A DNA stretch of 64,000 nt from AP-15 sp036500965 (GCA_036500965.1 DASYBC010000074.1:49953-113952), one strand, 5' to 3'. Numbered from the stretch's first letter, positions 22,961-33,235 are shown. Notes: generated by a model from the letters alone, not told the origin. A program made the numbers and translations.

Positions 22961-25528
22961 TCAGAATGCCGAAAGCGCGGTGCGCTTCCAGCTGTTAGGC
23001 CCGGTGCAGAAGTAGAGATAGCTGCTGTCCGCCTGCAGCTGCCCGATATTGCATGGAGCCGTGCTCGACGCCGGGGTGCCAGGCGAGATCAGCCCGCCGA
23101 GATCGTTGATCGTCTGCGGTGTTGCGCTGGTGATGCGGAAATTGCTGCCGTCGAAGCGCACCTGCAGGAACTCGTAGTTTTGTCCTGCGGCCAGCGCGAT
23201 CGATGCGGCCGAAGTGCCGCCCTGGGCCGGCTCCAGGATTGATCCGCCGGAAATCCCATTGACCTGGACGCTGAGCGGCTTGCCGTTGTCGGTCGCAAAC
23301 CCCATCGTCCACCCGGCGCCGATCGCCGTTGTTGATGGCAAGGTGACGGTCAGGCCGGCGGCGGTATTGTAGCTCGACAGCGCATTTCCGTTGTCGCTCT
23401 GCCCGGCAACATAGGTGGCCGCGGCCGGAAAGCTCCACCGGTTGATGTCGGGGGTCGAGCCGGCAAGCCCGATCAGCGCCGCCGTCGCCGGCGTTGCCTC
23501 GGTAACGCGAAAGTTGGCCCCGTCGAAGCGTAAAACCAAAAGCTCGTAATTGCCTGCAGCAAGGCTTGTCGAGGTCACCGAGGCGCCGCTGCCGGGATAA
23601 AGAATGTGGCCGCCCGAGGTGCCGTTGACCTGGACCGACATTGTCTTGCCGTTGTCGGTGGCCAGCCCCACGGTCCAACCCATCGGCAATGTCGTGGTCG
23701 GCGGCAAGGTCACCGCGATGTAGGATGCCGGACTGTTGTAGCTCGACACCACATTGCCGTTATCGGCAACGCTTGCGGCATAGGCGCTGATCGATGGAAA
23801 GCTCCAATGGCTGAGCGCGGCCGCGCCGATCATCCCGATCGACTGCTCGGTTGCCGGCGTCGCCCCGACCACGCGGAAATTGCCGCTCCCGTCGTATTGC
23901 AGCGCCAGGAACTCGTACGCCCCCTGGCTCGTGTTGGCCAAGGCCACCGCGGTCGACGAAGCGCCCGCCCCGGGCCAGACGATATGGCCGCCGGAAACCC
24001 CGTTAACCTGAACCGAGAGCGGCTTGCCGTTATCGGTGGCAAAACCAATGCTCCAGCCGGTCGGCAAGGCGCTCGTTGCCGGCAGAGTCACGGTCAGCCC
24101 GGCCGAGGTGTCGTAGCTCGACAGGATGTTGCCATTGTCGCCCAGCGCCGCCGCATACCCCGAGGAGGTCGGATAGAGCCAATTGCTGGGCCAGGGCGGC
24201 GGCTCGAAACCCATGTTCAGCCGAGTATTGCGGGTTGACGAGACGATCCGCCAGTTGTTGCCGTCGGACTGGACCCGCAGGTATTCGTAATTACCGCCGC
24301 CGAGCGTTACCGTGGCGACAAATTTGCCGCCGAGCACGATGTTGCCGGTTGGCGCTGTAATCGTCATCCCCTTGCCGCTATCGGTGGCAAATCCCATCGA
24401 CCAGCCCGCGCCAACATTGGCGATCGGCGGCAGTGTCACCGCCATCGAGGAGCCGGGAGCATTGAAGCTCGAAATCGACATGCCGTCATCGATCGGCGCA
24501 GCGGTGTAGGTCGCGGCCGCTGGAAACATCCATTGCGGGCGAGAGCCCGTTCCTTGCACCGTGATGCCGACCGACTGCGGCCCATAATTGACGACGCTGC
24601 CGCCGTAATTGGGGTTGATCAAAGTGTTGCCGAGGCTTGCCGTCGCACTGACCGCGGTGGCGCAGTCGAAATAGGGCGACACAAAGGTGTTCAGGCCATT
24701 GTGATTGAAGGTGATCGACAGGCAGATTGGCGAGGCCTCCAGATCAAGACCGGCAAAGGTATTCGAAAAATTGTAGCCGTTTTCCAGAACGGCGCCGCGA
24801 CCACCGGCGGCCGACGCAGTGCCGGCGCCGGAGACGCGGGAGAATTGGGTCTGCTCAAACGCCATTCCCGCTGCACCCCCAGCCGAATCGCACACTGCAT
24901 AGAGATCGCTGTCGAGCACATAGTTGAACTCACAGGCACCGGCCGAAGCGCTGGTGCTCGCGTTGTTGACGATCAGATCGTCGATCTTGGCCGAGTTATG
25001 AGCATCGGAAAAATCGGGCTTGCCGAAAACCACGGCATAGGCCGGGGTGTTGGCATTAACAAACAGCGATCCCGCTTCCTTGAAATAGAAGCAGCCGGTC
25101 GGGCTCGCCGGAGTGCCGCCGCCGCACTCGATCTGCAGCACTGGTCCCGCGGCAATGGCGCGGCCGTCGATGGTCGCGCCCTGAGAAATAAGGCGAAAGC
25201 CATTGCTGGCCTGGCCGGCGTAGTCGATGGTCAGCTGCGAGGTAACCTTGTAGGTCCCGGCCGGGATGTGCACCGGCCAGTCATTGGTGACGGCGCTGTC
25301 GATCGTGCTCTGGATCGCGCTGGTGTCGTCATGAGCGTCGTCGCCGACAGCGCCGTTGCAACGCACGTCAATCCAGGGCCGGCCAGAGCACATCAGCACA
25401 TCGCCGCCCAAAGTCGCGGTTCCGGTCGTCGTCAAGCTCGAGAAATTGCCCGGCGACTGGGCCAAAGCCGGCATGGCGAAAGAGAGGCTCGCAATGCACA
25501 GCGCTGTGGCCGCGGCAACGACCCTCAT
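22961..25528 (-). CDS. Beta-helix tail spike with Sec signal peptide and four tandem repeats
   Basis: An 855-residue protein starting with a signal peptide (MRVVAAATALCIASLSFAMP, cut near ALAQ). Residues about 55-330 form a pectate-lyase-like beta helix: the cap motif VGDDAHDDTSAIQSTIDSAV, then WPVHIPAGTYKVTSQLTIDY. Residues about 332-812 hold four repeats of about 120 residues, each with WxFP/YP, DNGNxxSSYN, TVTLP, GWxxGFATDNGK, SVQVNGxSGG, YEFLxLxxDG, and FRV. The C-terminus (QADSSYLYFCTGPNSWKRTA) is a common fibre end. It may bind or cleave a surface polysaccharide. No catalytic residues can be assigned. Confidence 0.85.
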   Translation of the reverse strand: MRVVAAATALCIASLSFAMPALAQSPGNFSSLTTTGTATLGGDVLMCSGRPWIDVRCNGAVGDDAHDDTSAIQSTIDSAVTNDWPVHIPAGTYKVTSQLTIDYAGQASNGFRLISQGATIDGRAIAAGPVLQIECGGGTPASPTGCFYFKEAGSLFVNANTPAYAVVFGKPDFSDAHNSAKIDDLIVNNASTSASAGACEFNYVLDSDLYAVCDSAGGAAGMAFEQTQFSRVSGAGTASAAGGRGAVLENGYNFSNTFAGLDLEASPICLSITFNHNGLNTFVSPYFDCATAVSATASLGNTLINPNYGGSVVNYGPQSVGITVQGTGSRPQWMFPAAATYTAAPIDDGMSISSFNAPGSSMAVTLPPIANVGAGWSMGFATDSGKGMTITAPTGNIVLGGKFVATVTLGGGNYEYLRVQSDGNNWRIVSSTRNTRLNMGFEPPPWPSNWLYPTSSGYAAALGDNGNILSSYDTSAGLTVTLPATSALPTGWSIGFATDNGKPLSVQVNGVSGGHIVWPGAGASSTAVALANTSQGAYEFLALQYDGSGNFRVVGATPATEQSIGMIGAAALSHWSFPSISAYAASVADNGNVVSSYNSPASYIAVTLPPTTTLPMGWTVGLATDNGKTMSVQVNGTSGGHILYPGSGASVTSTSLAAGNYELLVLRFDGANFRVTEATPATAALIGLAGSTPDINRWSFPAAATYVAGQSDNGNALSSYNTAAGLTVTLPSTTAIGAGWTMGFATDNGKPLSVQVNGISGGSILEPAQGGTSAASIALAAGQNYEFLQVRFDGSNFRITSATPQTINDLGGLISPGTPASSTAPCNIGQLQADSSYLYFCTGPNSWKRTALSAF
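23093..24535 (-). repeat. Four tandem protein-coding repeats in the tail spike gene
   Basis: Four in-frame units of about 350-375 bases each encode the WxFP...DNGN...GFATDNGK...YEFL module. The first unit is the most divergent, with DSGK instead of DNGK and no SVQVNG. Units two to four are closer to each other, which suggests later duplication. Confidence 0.85.
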
Positions 25529-25635
25529 CGCTCGGCGCCCCTTTCGGATGTGATCGCCGCCGCGGCGAGGGTCGTGGTCGCATTGCGCCGGCTCGCGGGT
25601 GTCGCCGCGACCGGCGGTTGAGGCTTGAAAATCAT
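25525..25635 (-). CDS. 36-residue peptide ORF upstream of the tail spike
   Basis: ATG 25635 has GAGGAA five bases upstream. The ORF reads MIFKPQPPVAATPASRRNAT, then TTLAAAAITSERGAER. The TGA overlaps the tail spike ATG (ATGA). It may be a leader peptide for coupled translation rather than a stable protein. Confidence 0.5.
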   Translation of the reverse strand: MIFKPQPPVAATPASRRNATTTLAAAAITSERGAER

Positions 25636-25703
25636 GGGTTCCTCAACGAACGGTGGGTCTTGATCGGCTAAGTCGGCAGGCCGCCTTGTCCTGCCGTCGC
25701 TCG

Positions 25704-26136
25704 TCACCAGCGCCGCGCAGCAAATGTCTGGCCACTCGTGGCCCCATAAAGGCTGACAGAGCCACCCGGCTTGTATCCCGGCGGCGTGGCGAACACGGCG
25801 CCGGGTGCGATCGGAACCGATGCCCCACCTGGCGTCGCGCTGCCAACATCGGAAACGTACAGCGTCGACGACGAGTTGTTGGCGAGAAGCCAGCCGTTGA
25901 GGGGCACAATGCCGCCAAACAGCACCTGCGCGGTCCCGCCGACAGCGACCGTGCCGCTGCCGTCGGTCGCGGCCGAGCCTGCGGTGTTGATGACCGGCAG
26001 CGGGGCCGCGGCGCTGATCGGTGTCGCCACTCCGCCCACGATCGCGGCCGGCGCGTGCAGCGGCACTGCCGGCACTGTCGAGCCCGGTCGACAGCGCCTG
26101 AACCGTCGTGTTCGCGTCCTTCACCAGCAGCGTCAC
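25704..26136 (-). pseudogene. Prophage beta protein (about 144 residues), frameshifted
   Basis: GTG 26136 has AAGGGAG ten bases upstream and encodes MTLLVKDANTTVQALSTGLD, then SAGSA. The +1 frame then carries VPLHAPAAIVGGVATPISAA, GTAQVLFGGIVPLNGWLLAN and the strand pair SSTLYVSDVGSATPGGASVP, ending in TFAARRW. This looks like a small fibre or capsid-accessory fold. The length is one base more than a multiple of three, so one base is extra near 26060-26080. Its position right after terL is consistent with the prophage operon. Confidence 0.68.
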
Positions 26137-26211
26137 CGATCGACTCCCTTTGCAATGACAGACAGGCAATTGCCTGAGAGGTCACCCGGACGGCTTCCTG
26201 CAAGGCGCTTG

Positions 26212-27552
26212 CTACAGCTCGCGGTTCAGCCGACGATAAACTTCGTAGATCCCTTCGCCTGGCATCGGCTCGACCAAAAGATCGGTCAGCGCCCAAACCA
26301 GGGCATCGGCCCGGTCGGGGGAATACCCCGACCGTCGGCTGTCAGCCTCGGCGCCTGCCCCACCGCCGAGATTGCACATCTGGTCTTCGAGCTGCGGGAA
26401 CGAGCCCAGGTGATGCACCCGACCCTGCTCATAGAGTGCGGCCACCGGATCGGCACGGGTCACCTTGCCGCGCGAGGCGTGCACCGCGGCGAACGCCAAA
26501 TTCGGCTCGATCATCCGCAATGTCGCCTCGACCATCTCGCCGCCATTGTTGATTTCGGCGACGATCCGATCGGCATGGTGCGCGCGATAGGCGGCGACCG
26601 CCGCCTTCGCCCACTCGGCCGGCTTGTAGCGGCCGGAGAGGTCGGCGAGAACCCAGCCGTGATCCTGCCGATCCTTGCCGGCGACGATGATGCCGGTCTC
26701 GTCGGCTGCCTCGCCCGAGGTCGCAGCCGGATCGATCGCGACCACCACTCTGACCAAGTCGGATGCGGTGCGGGCTCGCGCTGCCTCGATCACGCCGCGG
26801 CTCCATAAGCCGCCGGGTGTGTCGTCGAGGATTTCGGCTTCGATTTCCTGCCGCCCGAGCCGCGTCCCCTCGTATTTGCGAACGATCTGCTCGATGAAAT
26901 CCGCCGCCAGGTTGGCGCGGTTCTCATAGGTGGTTCCACGCGTGATGGTAGCCGTACGGTCGGCGGCAAGTTCGCGCAGCAGCTTTGTGGGGCGCGGCGT
27001 CGTCGTCACCACGACCCTCGGGTCGGTTCCCAAGCGCAGCCCGAGCATCAGCATGTCCCAGGCCTCGGGATAGCGCCAGCTGGCGAGCTCGTCGCACCAT
27101 GCGGCATCGTGTTGCGGGCCGCGCAGCCGGGCGGGCTCGTCGGCGCTGTAGAGCGTGGCGATCGCCCCGTTGGGCCAAGTCAGCCGCCGCTTCGACGGCT
27201 CGTAACGCGGTCGATCCCATGGCGGCGAAATTGCCAGCATCCCGCTTTCGCCCTCGACCATGACGTCGCGGGCGTCGGCGGCGGTCGGGGCGACGAGCGC
27301 CACCCGGCGCGCTGTCCGCGCGCTCACCCGCGCCCTCACCAGCTCGGCTCCGGTGCGGGTCTTGCCAAAGCCGCGCCCGGCGATCAGCAGCCATACCCGC
27401 CAATCGCCGGCGGGCGGCAATTGCGACGGCCGCGCCCAGAATTGCCAGTCATAGAGCAATGCGCGGGCCTCGGCCGGGCTCAGCGCAGCGATCAGGTTAT
27501 TTCTCAGCGCCTCCGGCAGCGAGGCGAGCCAACCGGCGTGCAAGCACCTCAC
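26212..27552 (-). CDS. Terminase large subunit
   Basis: A 446-residue DNA-packaging motor. The ATPase has Walker A GRGFGKT (residues 59-65), Walker B AAWCDE (150-155) and the coupling motif VVTTTPRPTKLLRE (about 180-194). The RNase H-like nuclease begins at VAIDPAATSGEAADETGIIV (about 271-290) and includes a later acidic pair in VAEINNGGEM. It overlaps terS by 56 bases. It cuts concatemeric DNA and pumps it through the portal. Confidence 0.95.
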   Translation of the reverse strand: MRCLHAGWLASLPEALRNNLIAALSPAEARALLYDWQFWARPSQLPPAGDWRVWLLIAGRGFGKTRTGAELVRARVSARTARRVALVAPTAADARDVMVEGESGMLAISPPWDRPRYEPSKRRLTWPNGAIATLYSADEPARLRGPQHDAAWCDELASWRYPEAWDMLMLGLRLGTDPRVVVTTTPRPTKLLRELAADRTATITRGTTYENRANLAADFIEQIVRKYEGTRLGRQEIEAEILDDTPGGLWSRGVIEAARARTASDLVRVVVAIDPAATSGEAADETGIIVAGKDRQDHGWVLADLSGRYKPAEWAKAAVAAYRAHHADRIVAEINNGGEMVEATLRMIEPNLAFAAVHASRGKVTRADPVAALYEQGRVHHLGSFPQLEDQMCNLGGGAGAEADSRRSGYSPDRADALVWALTDLLVEPMPGEGIYEVYRRLNREL

Positions 27553-27994
27553 GCGCGTCCTCCGCGAGATCGGCCGGTGCGCCGTCCTCTGGCGGCCGGG
27601 GCGGTTGCACGAACATTCCGAGATGACGGGCGATCGCGTCGAGAGCCGCTTTTTTGTCGTAGAGCTTCACCCGATAGCTTCCGCTCCCGCCGGCCGCCGG
27701 AGTGATTTCCGAAATCGCCGCGGCATCCGCATCGCTCAGCATTCCTGGCGTCTTCAAGACCAGCCCGTCCGGTCCCCAATCGGCGACGCGGCGCAAATCG
27801 GCAAAGGCAATGCGTGCATATTCTCGCAGTACCCGCTCGGGGGTCACCCCGAGCCGGGCCGCGCGCGCGGCGATCTCGTTCGGAAAGCTTTCAGGCGAGG
27901 CCCGGGCCGCCGGTTCGCTCGCGGGCTTGCCGCGGCGGCTGCCTGATGCCGAGCGCGAGGTCGGCCGACGACCGGAGCCAGATGCCAAGTTCAA
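27497..27994 (-). CDS. Terminase small subunit
   Basis: A 165-residue protein from TTG 27994. After a Ser/Arg-rich flexible start it has a terS-type HTH region (FPNEIAARAARLGVTPERVL), then REYARIAFADLRRVADWGPD and a helix with YDKKAALDAIARHLGMFV, which oligomerises in the Terminase_2 family. It binds packaging sites and activates the large subunit. It is the first gene after the TTGACA/TATACG promoter. The TTG start lacks a strong SD. Confidence 0.82.
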   Translation of the reverse strand: MNLASGSGRRPTSRSASGSRRGKPASEPAARASPESFPNEIAARAARLGVTPERVLREYARIAFADLRRVADWGPDGLVLKTPGMLSDADAAAISEITPAAGGSGSYRVKLYDKKAALDAIARHLGMFVQPPRPPEDGAPADLAEDAREVLARRLARLAAGGAEK

Positions 27995-28287
27995 CGCTCT
28001 GAGTTGTTTCGCCCATTGTTGGCGTCGAGCGGCCGCAAGCTCGCCCCTGCAGCCTGCCGGCCCGACAGCGTTGTCCGAGGCTCATCCGTTAGCGCGCTCC
28101 AACCATATTGGACCGTCATTCCCACGAAAGCGGGAACCAGCGAGCAGGCGACGTCACGGTTCCTGCTGTCGCCATGGGGAGGTCCCAGACCCCGCCTGCG
28201 CTGGCGATGTGGAGCGGTGGCGTTCATCGGAAAAATCCGCTCGTTCCGCCGTCCCGGTGCATCGCCCGGTTCTGCCAATTTCAATGA
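27995..28287. other. Untranslated leader before the terminase genes
   Basis: About 290 bases between the promoter and terS show no convincing gene. They contain a REP-type palindrome (28119-28136) and its flanks. A 97-residue frame across it (27991-28284) is the usual spurious reading of such repeats. The long leader could carry control signals for late transcription, but I see no terminator in it. Confidence 0.5.
28119..28136. repeat. REP-like palindrome
   Basis: The sequence TTCCC-ACGAAAGC-GGGAA, within GTCATTCCCACGAAAGCGGG, is the common proteobacterial intergenic repeat seen after genes in many alpha and beta genomes. Only one half-unit is well preserved; the other end near 28185 is decayed. 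Its presence between a prophage promoter and terS is unusual. Confidence 0.65.
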
Positions 28288-28316
28288 CGTATATCAGATC
28301 GATCCGGATTTGTCAA
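28288..28316 (-). promoter_or_regulatory. Strong sigma70-type promoter for the prophage late operon
   Basis: On the minus strand TTGACA (28316-28311), a 17-base spacer, then TATACG (28293-28288). The -35 lies inside a perfect inverted repeat CGGATT-GACA-AATCCG (28320-28305), so a regulator could bind over it. Its position just after the DUF6456-like stop and its direction toward terS make it the likely start of the late operon. Confidence 0.65.
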
Positions 28317-28342
28317 TCCGAAAATGCTCATTATCGCAATAA

Positions 28343-28900
28343 CTAGTCATTCTGGCAATGCGCCTCAAGGGCGCCGAGCGCAGCGATCAGGATGCCGGAG
28401 GCCGCCTCCTGGCTGACCCGGCGTCCGCTCCAGCCTTGCTCGAGCGCCCACTCTTTCAGCGAACGCTCCCAGCCGACGACATGCCACAGGCACGAGCCTC
28501 CGGGCGAGCCCAGACCGCCCACCGCCAGGATCGCACGCCATACCGTCTGTCGCGCGCCTTCGATCCGCGATCCCGGCCCGTCGCTGCCGCGGTAATGCCG
28601 CGCAGCGCTGGCGTCCCGCGCTCGCGAATAGTCGAGCGCGCGCAACGGATCGAGCTGGGCGACGCCAAAGCGCGCCCGAAAATCCTCTCCGGCCTGCCGC
28701 ATCGCCGGGGTGATCGAGCCGCGGCGCTCCATTGTGGCGAGAGTGTCGACCGCCCGATACGGGCGCGCCAAACGCCCGGCGCTATCGGCTATTGGCCGCT
28801 CCAGCCGTTCGACCGTTCCTTGGCTGAGACGCTCGGGAGTTGGCAAAATCGGTGCCTCGGCAACGCCGGAAATTTCGCGGCGAGAACCTTTGCGAGCCAT
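28343..28900 (-). CDS. DUF6456-like prophage protein, possible regulator
   Basis: A 185-residue protein. ATG 28900 has GGAGG five bases upstream. The sequence resembles the DUF6456 family: AVDTLATMERRGSITPAMRQ with AGEDFRARFGVAQLDPLRAL, then GSCLWHVVGWERSLKEWALE and QGWSGRRVSQEAASGILIAA. The C-terminal half has HTH-like spacing. It lies in the control region ahead of the late promoter, so it may regulate late genes. That role is an inference from position. Confidence 0.7.
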   Translation of the reverse strand: MARKGSRREISGVAEAPILPTPERLSQGTVERLERPIADSAGRLARPYRAVDTLATMERRGSITPAMRQAGEDFRARFGVAQLDPLRALDYSRARDASAARHYRGSDGPGSRIEGARQTVWRAILAVGGLGSPGGSCLWHVVGWERSLKEWALEQGWSGRRVSQEAASGILIAALGALEAHCQND

Positions 28901-28931
28901 ACGGCCTCCGAACATAACAAGAACGAATCGA

Positions 28932-29231
28932 TCACGAAAATGCACGAATTGCTTGTTCGAGCTTTCGCAGAAAGTTCCGAGGCGGCTCGGGGCCGCTACT
29001 GCCGCGGCGGCCGCCAACCGCGCTTGCCAGCGCTTCGACCTCGCGCAGCCGCCTGGCTTCCGCCCTGGTGCCGCCCGCGAGATGGCAGAGCGCATGATGC
29101 TCTGGACAGTAGGAGGAGCCTAACCGCCGCTCCGACCCGCAGAAGCGGCGGCGGCCATCGCCATCGAGAATGTAGCAGCAGCCCGATCGATCGTCGCGAT
29201 GCCGAGAACTTGAAAGCTGCGGCTGCGCCAC
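28932..29231 (-). CDS. GcrA-like zinc-motif protein
   Basis: A 99-residue protein from GTG 29231 with GGGAGG six bases upstream. The N-terminal half has the Cys/His pattern of the GcrA C-terminal part: C18/C19, C31 in RRFCG, and C42/H45 in SSYCPEHHALCHL. GcrA is an alphaproteobacterial cell-cycle regulator that binds sigma70 RNA polymerase at methylated sites. This protein lacks the N-terminal GcrA HTH, so it may be an interaction module only. It is transcribed away from the repressor. Confidence 0.65.
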   Translation of the reverse strand: MAQPQLSSSRHRDDRSGCCYILDGDGRRRFCGSERRLGSSYCPEHHALCHLAGGTRAEARRLREVEALASAVGGRRGSSGPEPPRNFLRKLEQAIRAFS

Positions 29232-29296
29232 TTCGCCCTCCCTAGCTCGATCGGACCCACTTGTCGTGATCGCATTGCCATGATAACATAGTCCGG

Positions 29297-29308
29297 ATTG
29301 ATGTCAAT
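29297..29308. promoter_or_regulatory. Candidate operator in the divergent control region
   Basis: ATTGA-TG-TCAAT is a perfect 12-base inverted repeat about 20 bases before the repressor ATG, inside the 97-base gap between the divergent genes. ATTGCCATG also occurs twice (29275-29283 and 29323-29331). These are suitable sites for repressor binding and autoregulation. Confidence 0.45.
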
Positions 29309-29328
29309 AAAGAAATTGCGGTATTGCC

Positions 29329-29991
29329 ATGGACGCACCGTGGTTCCATCAGGCCCTCGAGCGGGTCGGCGCGACCCAGGCCGATCTTGCCCGGCAATTG
29401 CGTCTCGCCCCGTCGGCGGTTTCCCGCATGCTCAAGGGCGAGCGTCAGATGAAACCTTTGGAGCAAGCGCAGATCGCAGCATTTCTCGGGGTATCGCCCG
29501 AGGAAGTGCTGAACCACATCCTGCAGAGGCCGATCTCGGCGCCGTCAGGGGAGGCCCCACGAGCGGGTCGCGGCCGTCCTCCTGGAGCCGGCGCCGCCCC
29601 CGCTCACGCGGCAGACCGGATCCCGGTCCGTAGCGGCGGGCGCGGCGGCGCCGACCAGGAGATGTTCCTCAGTGACCCAATCGGCTCGACGCCGCGCCCA
29701 GCCAACCTATCCGGGGTGCGCGAGGCTTATGCCATCTATATGGTCGGCGACAGCATGGAGCCGCGCTACGAGCAGAGTTGGCTGCTGCACGTCAACCCGT
29801 TCAAGCCGCCGACGCGCGGCCGCGACGTTGTCGTCTACAAGCAGGGGAATATCGTCCTGATCAAGCAGTTTGTCGGCTGGGAAGGCGATACCCTGGTGCT
29901 ACGCCAGCTCAACCCGCCGGATACGCTGCGCATCCCGCGCGCCGAAGTCCGCGAGTGTCACCTCGTGGTCGGCGCCGACCAGGAAGGCTGA
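29329..29991 (+). CDS. LexA/CI-like prophage repressor (HTH plus S24 peptidase)
   Basis: A 220-residue protein. The N-terminal HTH is ATQADLARQLRLAPSAVSRM (residues 15-34). A Gly/Pro/Ala linker follows and could hold the cleavage site (RAG or GAG). The S24 domain has the catalytic Ser142 in VGDSMEP and the Lys179 in NIVLIKQF. Such repressors hold the prophage silent and cut themselves when RecA is activated by DNA damage. It is the only plus-strand prophage gene and ends 66 bases before clpB. Confidence 0.92.
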   Translation: MDAPWFHQALERVGATQADLARQLRLAPSAVSRMLKGERQMKPLEQAQIAAFLGVSPEEVLNHILQRPISAPSGEAPRAGRGRPPGAGAAPAHAADRIPVRSGGRGGADQEMFLSDPIGSTPRPANLSGVREAYAIYMVGDSMEPRYEQSWLLHVNPFKPPTRGRDVVVYKQGNIVLIKQFVGWEGDTLVLRQLNPPDTLRIPRAEVRECHLVVGADQEG

Positions 29992-30056
29992 GGCGCAGGC
30001 ACAGTTCCTTTTGCGCCCGCGCTCAGGCTCAGGCCGCGAACTCTGGCACGATCGGG

Positions 30057-32651
<2,595 letters not shown>

Positions 32652-32716
32652 GAGACGCTCCGCCAAGCCGGCCGCGAGGCTCCGCTCAGGCAGCCCCGCG
32701 ATCCTCTTCTCGGGCG

Positions 32717-32745
32717 TATATGGCGCGGCCGAGCGACGAGACAAC
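32717..32745 (-). promoter_or_regulatory. Possible heat-shock promoter of clpB
   Basis: On the minus strand GTTGTC (32745-32740), 16 bases, then CCATATA (32723-32717), about 66 bases before the clpB ATG. The -10 resembles the heat-shock form; the -35 (GTTG rather than CTTG) is weak. Confidence 0.35.
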
Positions 32746-32827
32746 CCGTCGCCGCCAGCGGTCGCGCTCGGCTTCCAAAAGGCTATGTTGCCGGCAAATC
32801 CGACATCGGACCGCTATCGACAAGCGG

Positions 32828-33235
32828 TCAAAAACGCGGCGATTGATCCTCGTTCGGGACCATCGGCAGCGACGGTTGCAGCATGTCATCGTCCCCCTCG
32901 CCGCGCTCTTCCTCGGATTCGCCGGTATCCGCGTCGGCGGGCGTCATCGGCCGTGGCGCACCGTGCTGATTGGCGTCGCCATTGGCGTTCATGACCCGAA
33001 AATAATGCTCGGCATGCTGGTACAGGTTTTCCGCCGCGATCCGGTCGCCGCTCGCCGCCGCCTCCCGGGCCAAGGCGACGTAGCGCTCAAACACCTGATA
33101 GGCGTTGCCCCGGATTTTGACGTTTGGGCCGTTGCTATCAAAAGTCTGAATTCGATGCGGCAGCCGCGGACGGTTGTGATGCGGGTTGTTTCCGTTATTC
33201 CGGCCACGCGATCGCTTGTTTGGGCCTGGTCTCAT
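32828..33235 (-). CDS. DUF4167 domain protein
   Basis: A 135-residue protein from ATG 33235 (MRPGPNKRSRGRNNGNNPHH). It has a basic Arg/Asn/His-rich start, then the DUF4167 core (IQTFDSNGPNVKIRGNAYQV with FERYVALAREAAASGDRIAA and ENLYQHAEHYFRVMNA), followed by an acidic disordered tail. The core is conserved in alphaproteobacteria next to prmC and clpB. The basic N-terminus suggests RNA or ribosome contact, but the function is unknown. Confidence 0.9.
   Translation of the reverse strand: MRPGPNKRSRGRNNGNNPHHNRPRLPHRIQTFDSNGPNVKIRGNAYQVFERYVALAREAAASGDRIAAENLYQHAEHYFRVMNANGDANQHGAPRPMTPADADTGESEEERGEGDDDMLQPSLPMVPNEDQSPRF

Larger units (their letters stand above)
1..29991. mobile_element. Right-hand part of a tailed (siphovirus-like) prophage
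   Basis: A continuous block of phage morphogenesis genes on the minus strand (terminase, portal, protease, capsid, connectors, tail tube, tape measure, tail tip) is preceded by a divergent LexA-like repressor. The right limit lies between the repressor stop (29991) and the clpB stop (30057). The left limit is outside the window. I see no integrase, excisionase, replication gene or att repeat. The tail-tip order DUF2460, DUF2163, NlpC/P60, tail protein is shared with alphaproteobacterial gene transfer agents, but the separate repressor and the full head module make an ordinary or decaying prophage at least as likely. Confidence 0.93.

Noticed and set aside
27991..28284. A 97-residue minus-strand ORF before terS
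   Set aside because: Its middle (VPAFVGMTVQYG) is the standard false translation of a REP palindrome, and it lies in the leader.
28343..29095. A longer start (29095) for the DUF6456-like gene
   Set aside because: The added 65 residues overlap the GcrA-like gene in another frame, and ATG 28900 has a strong SD.
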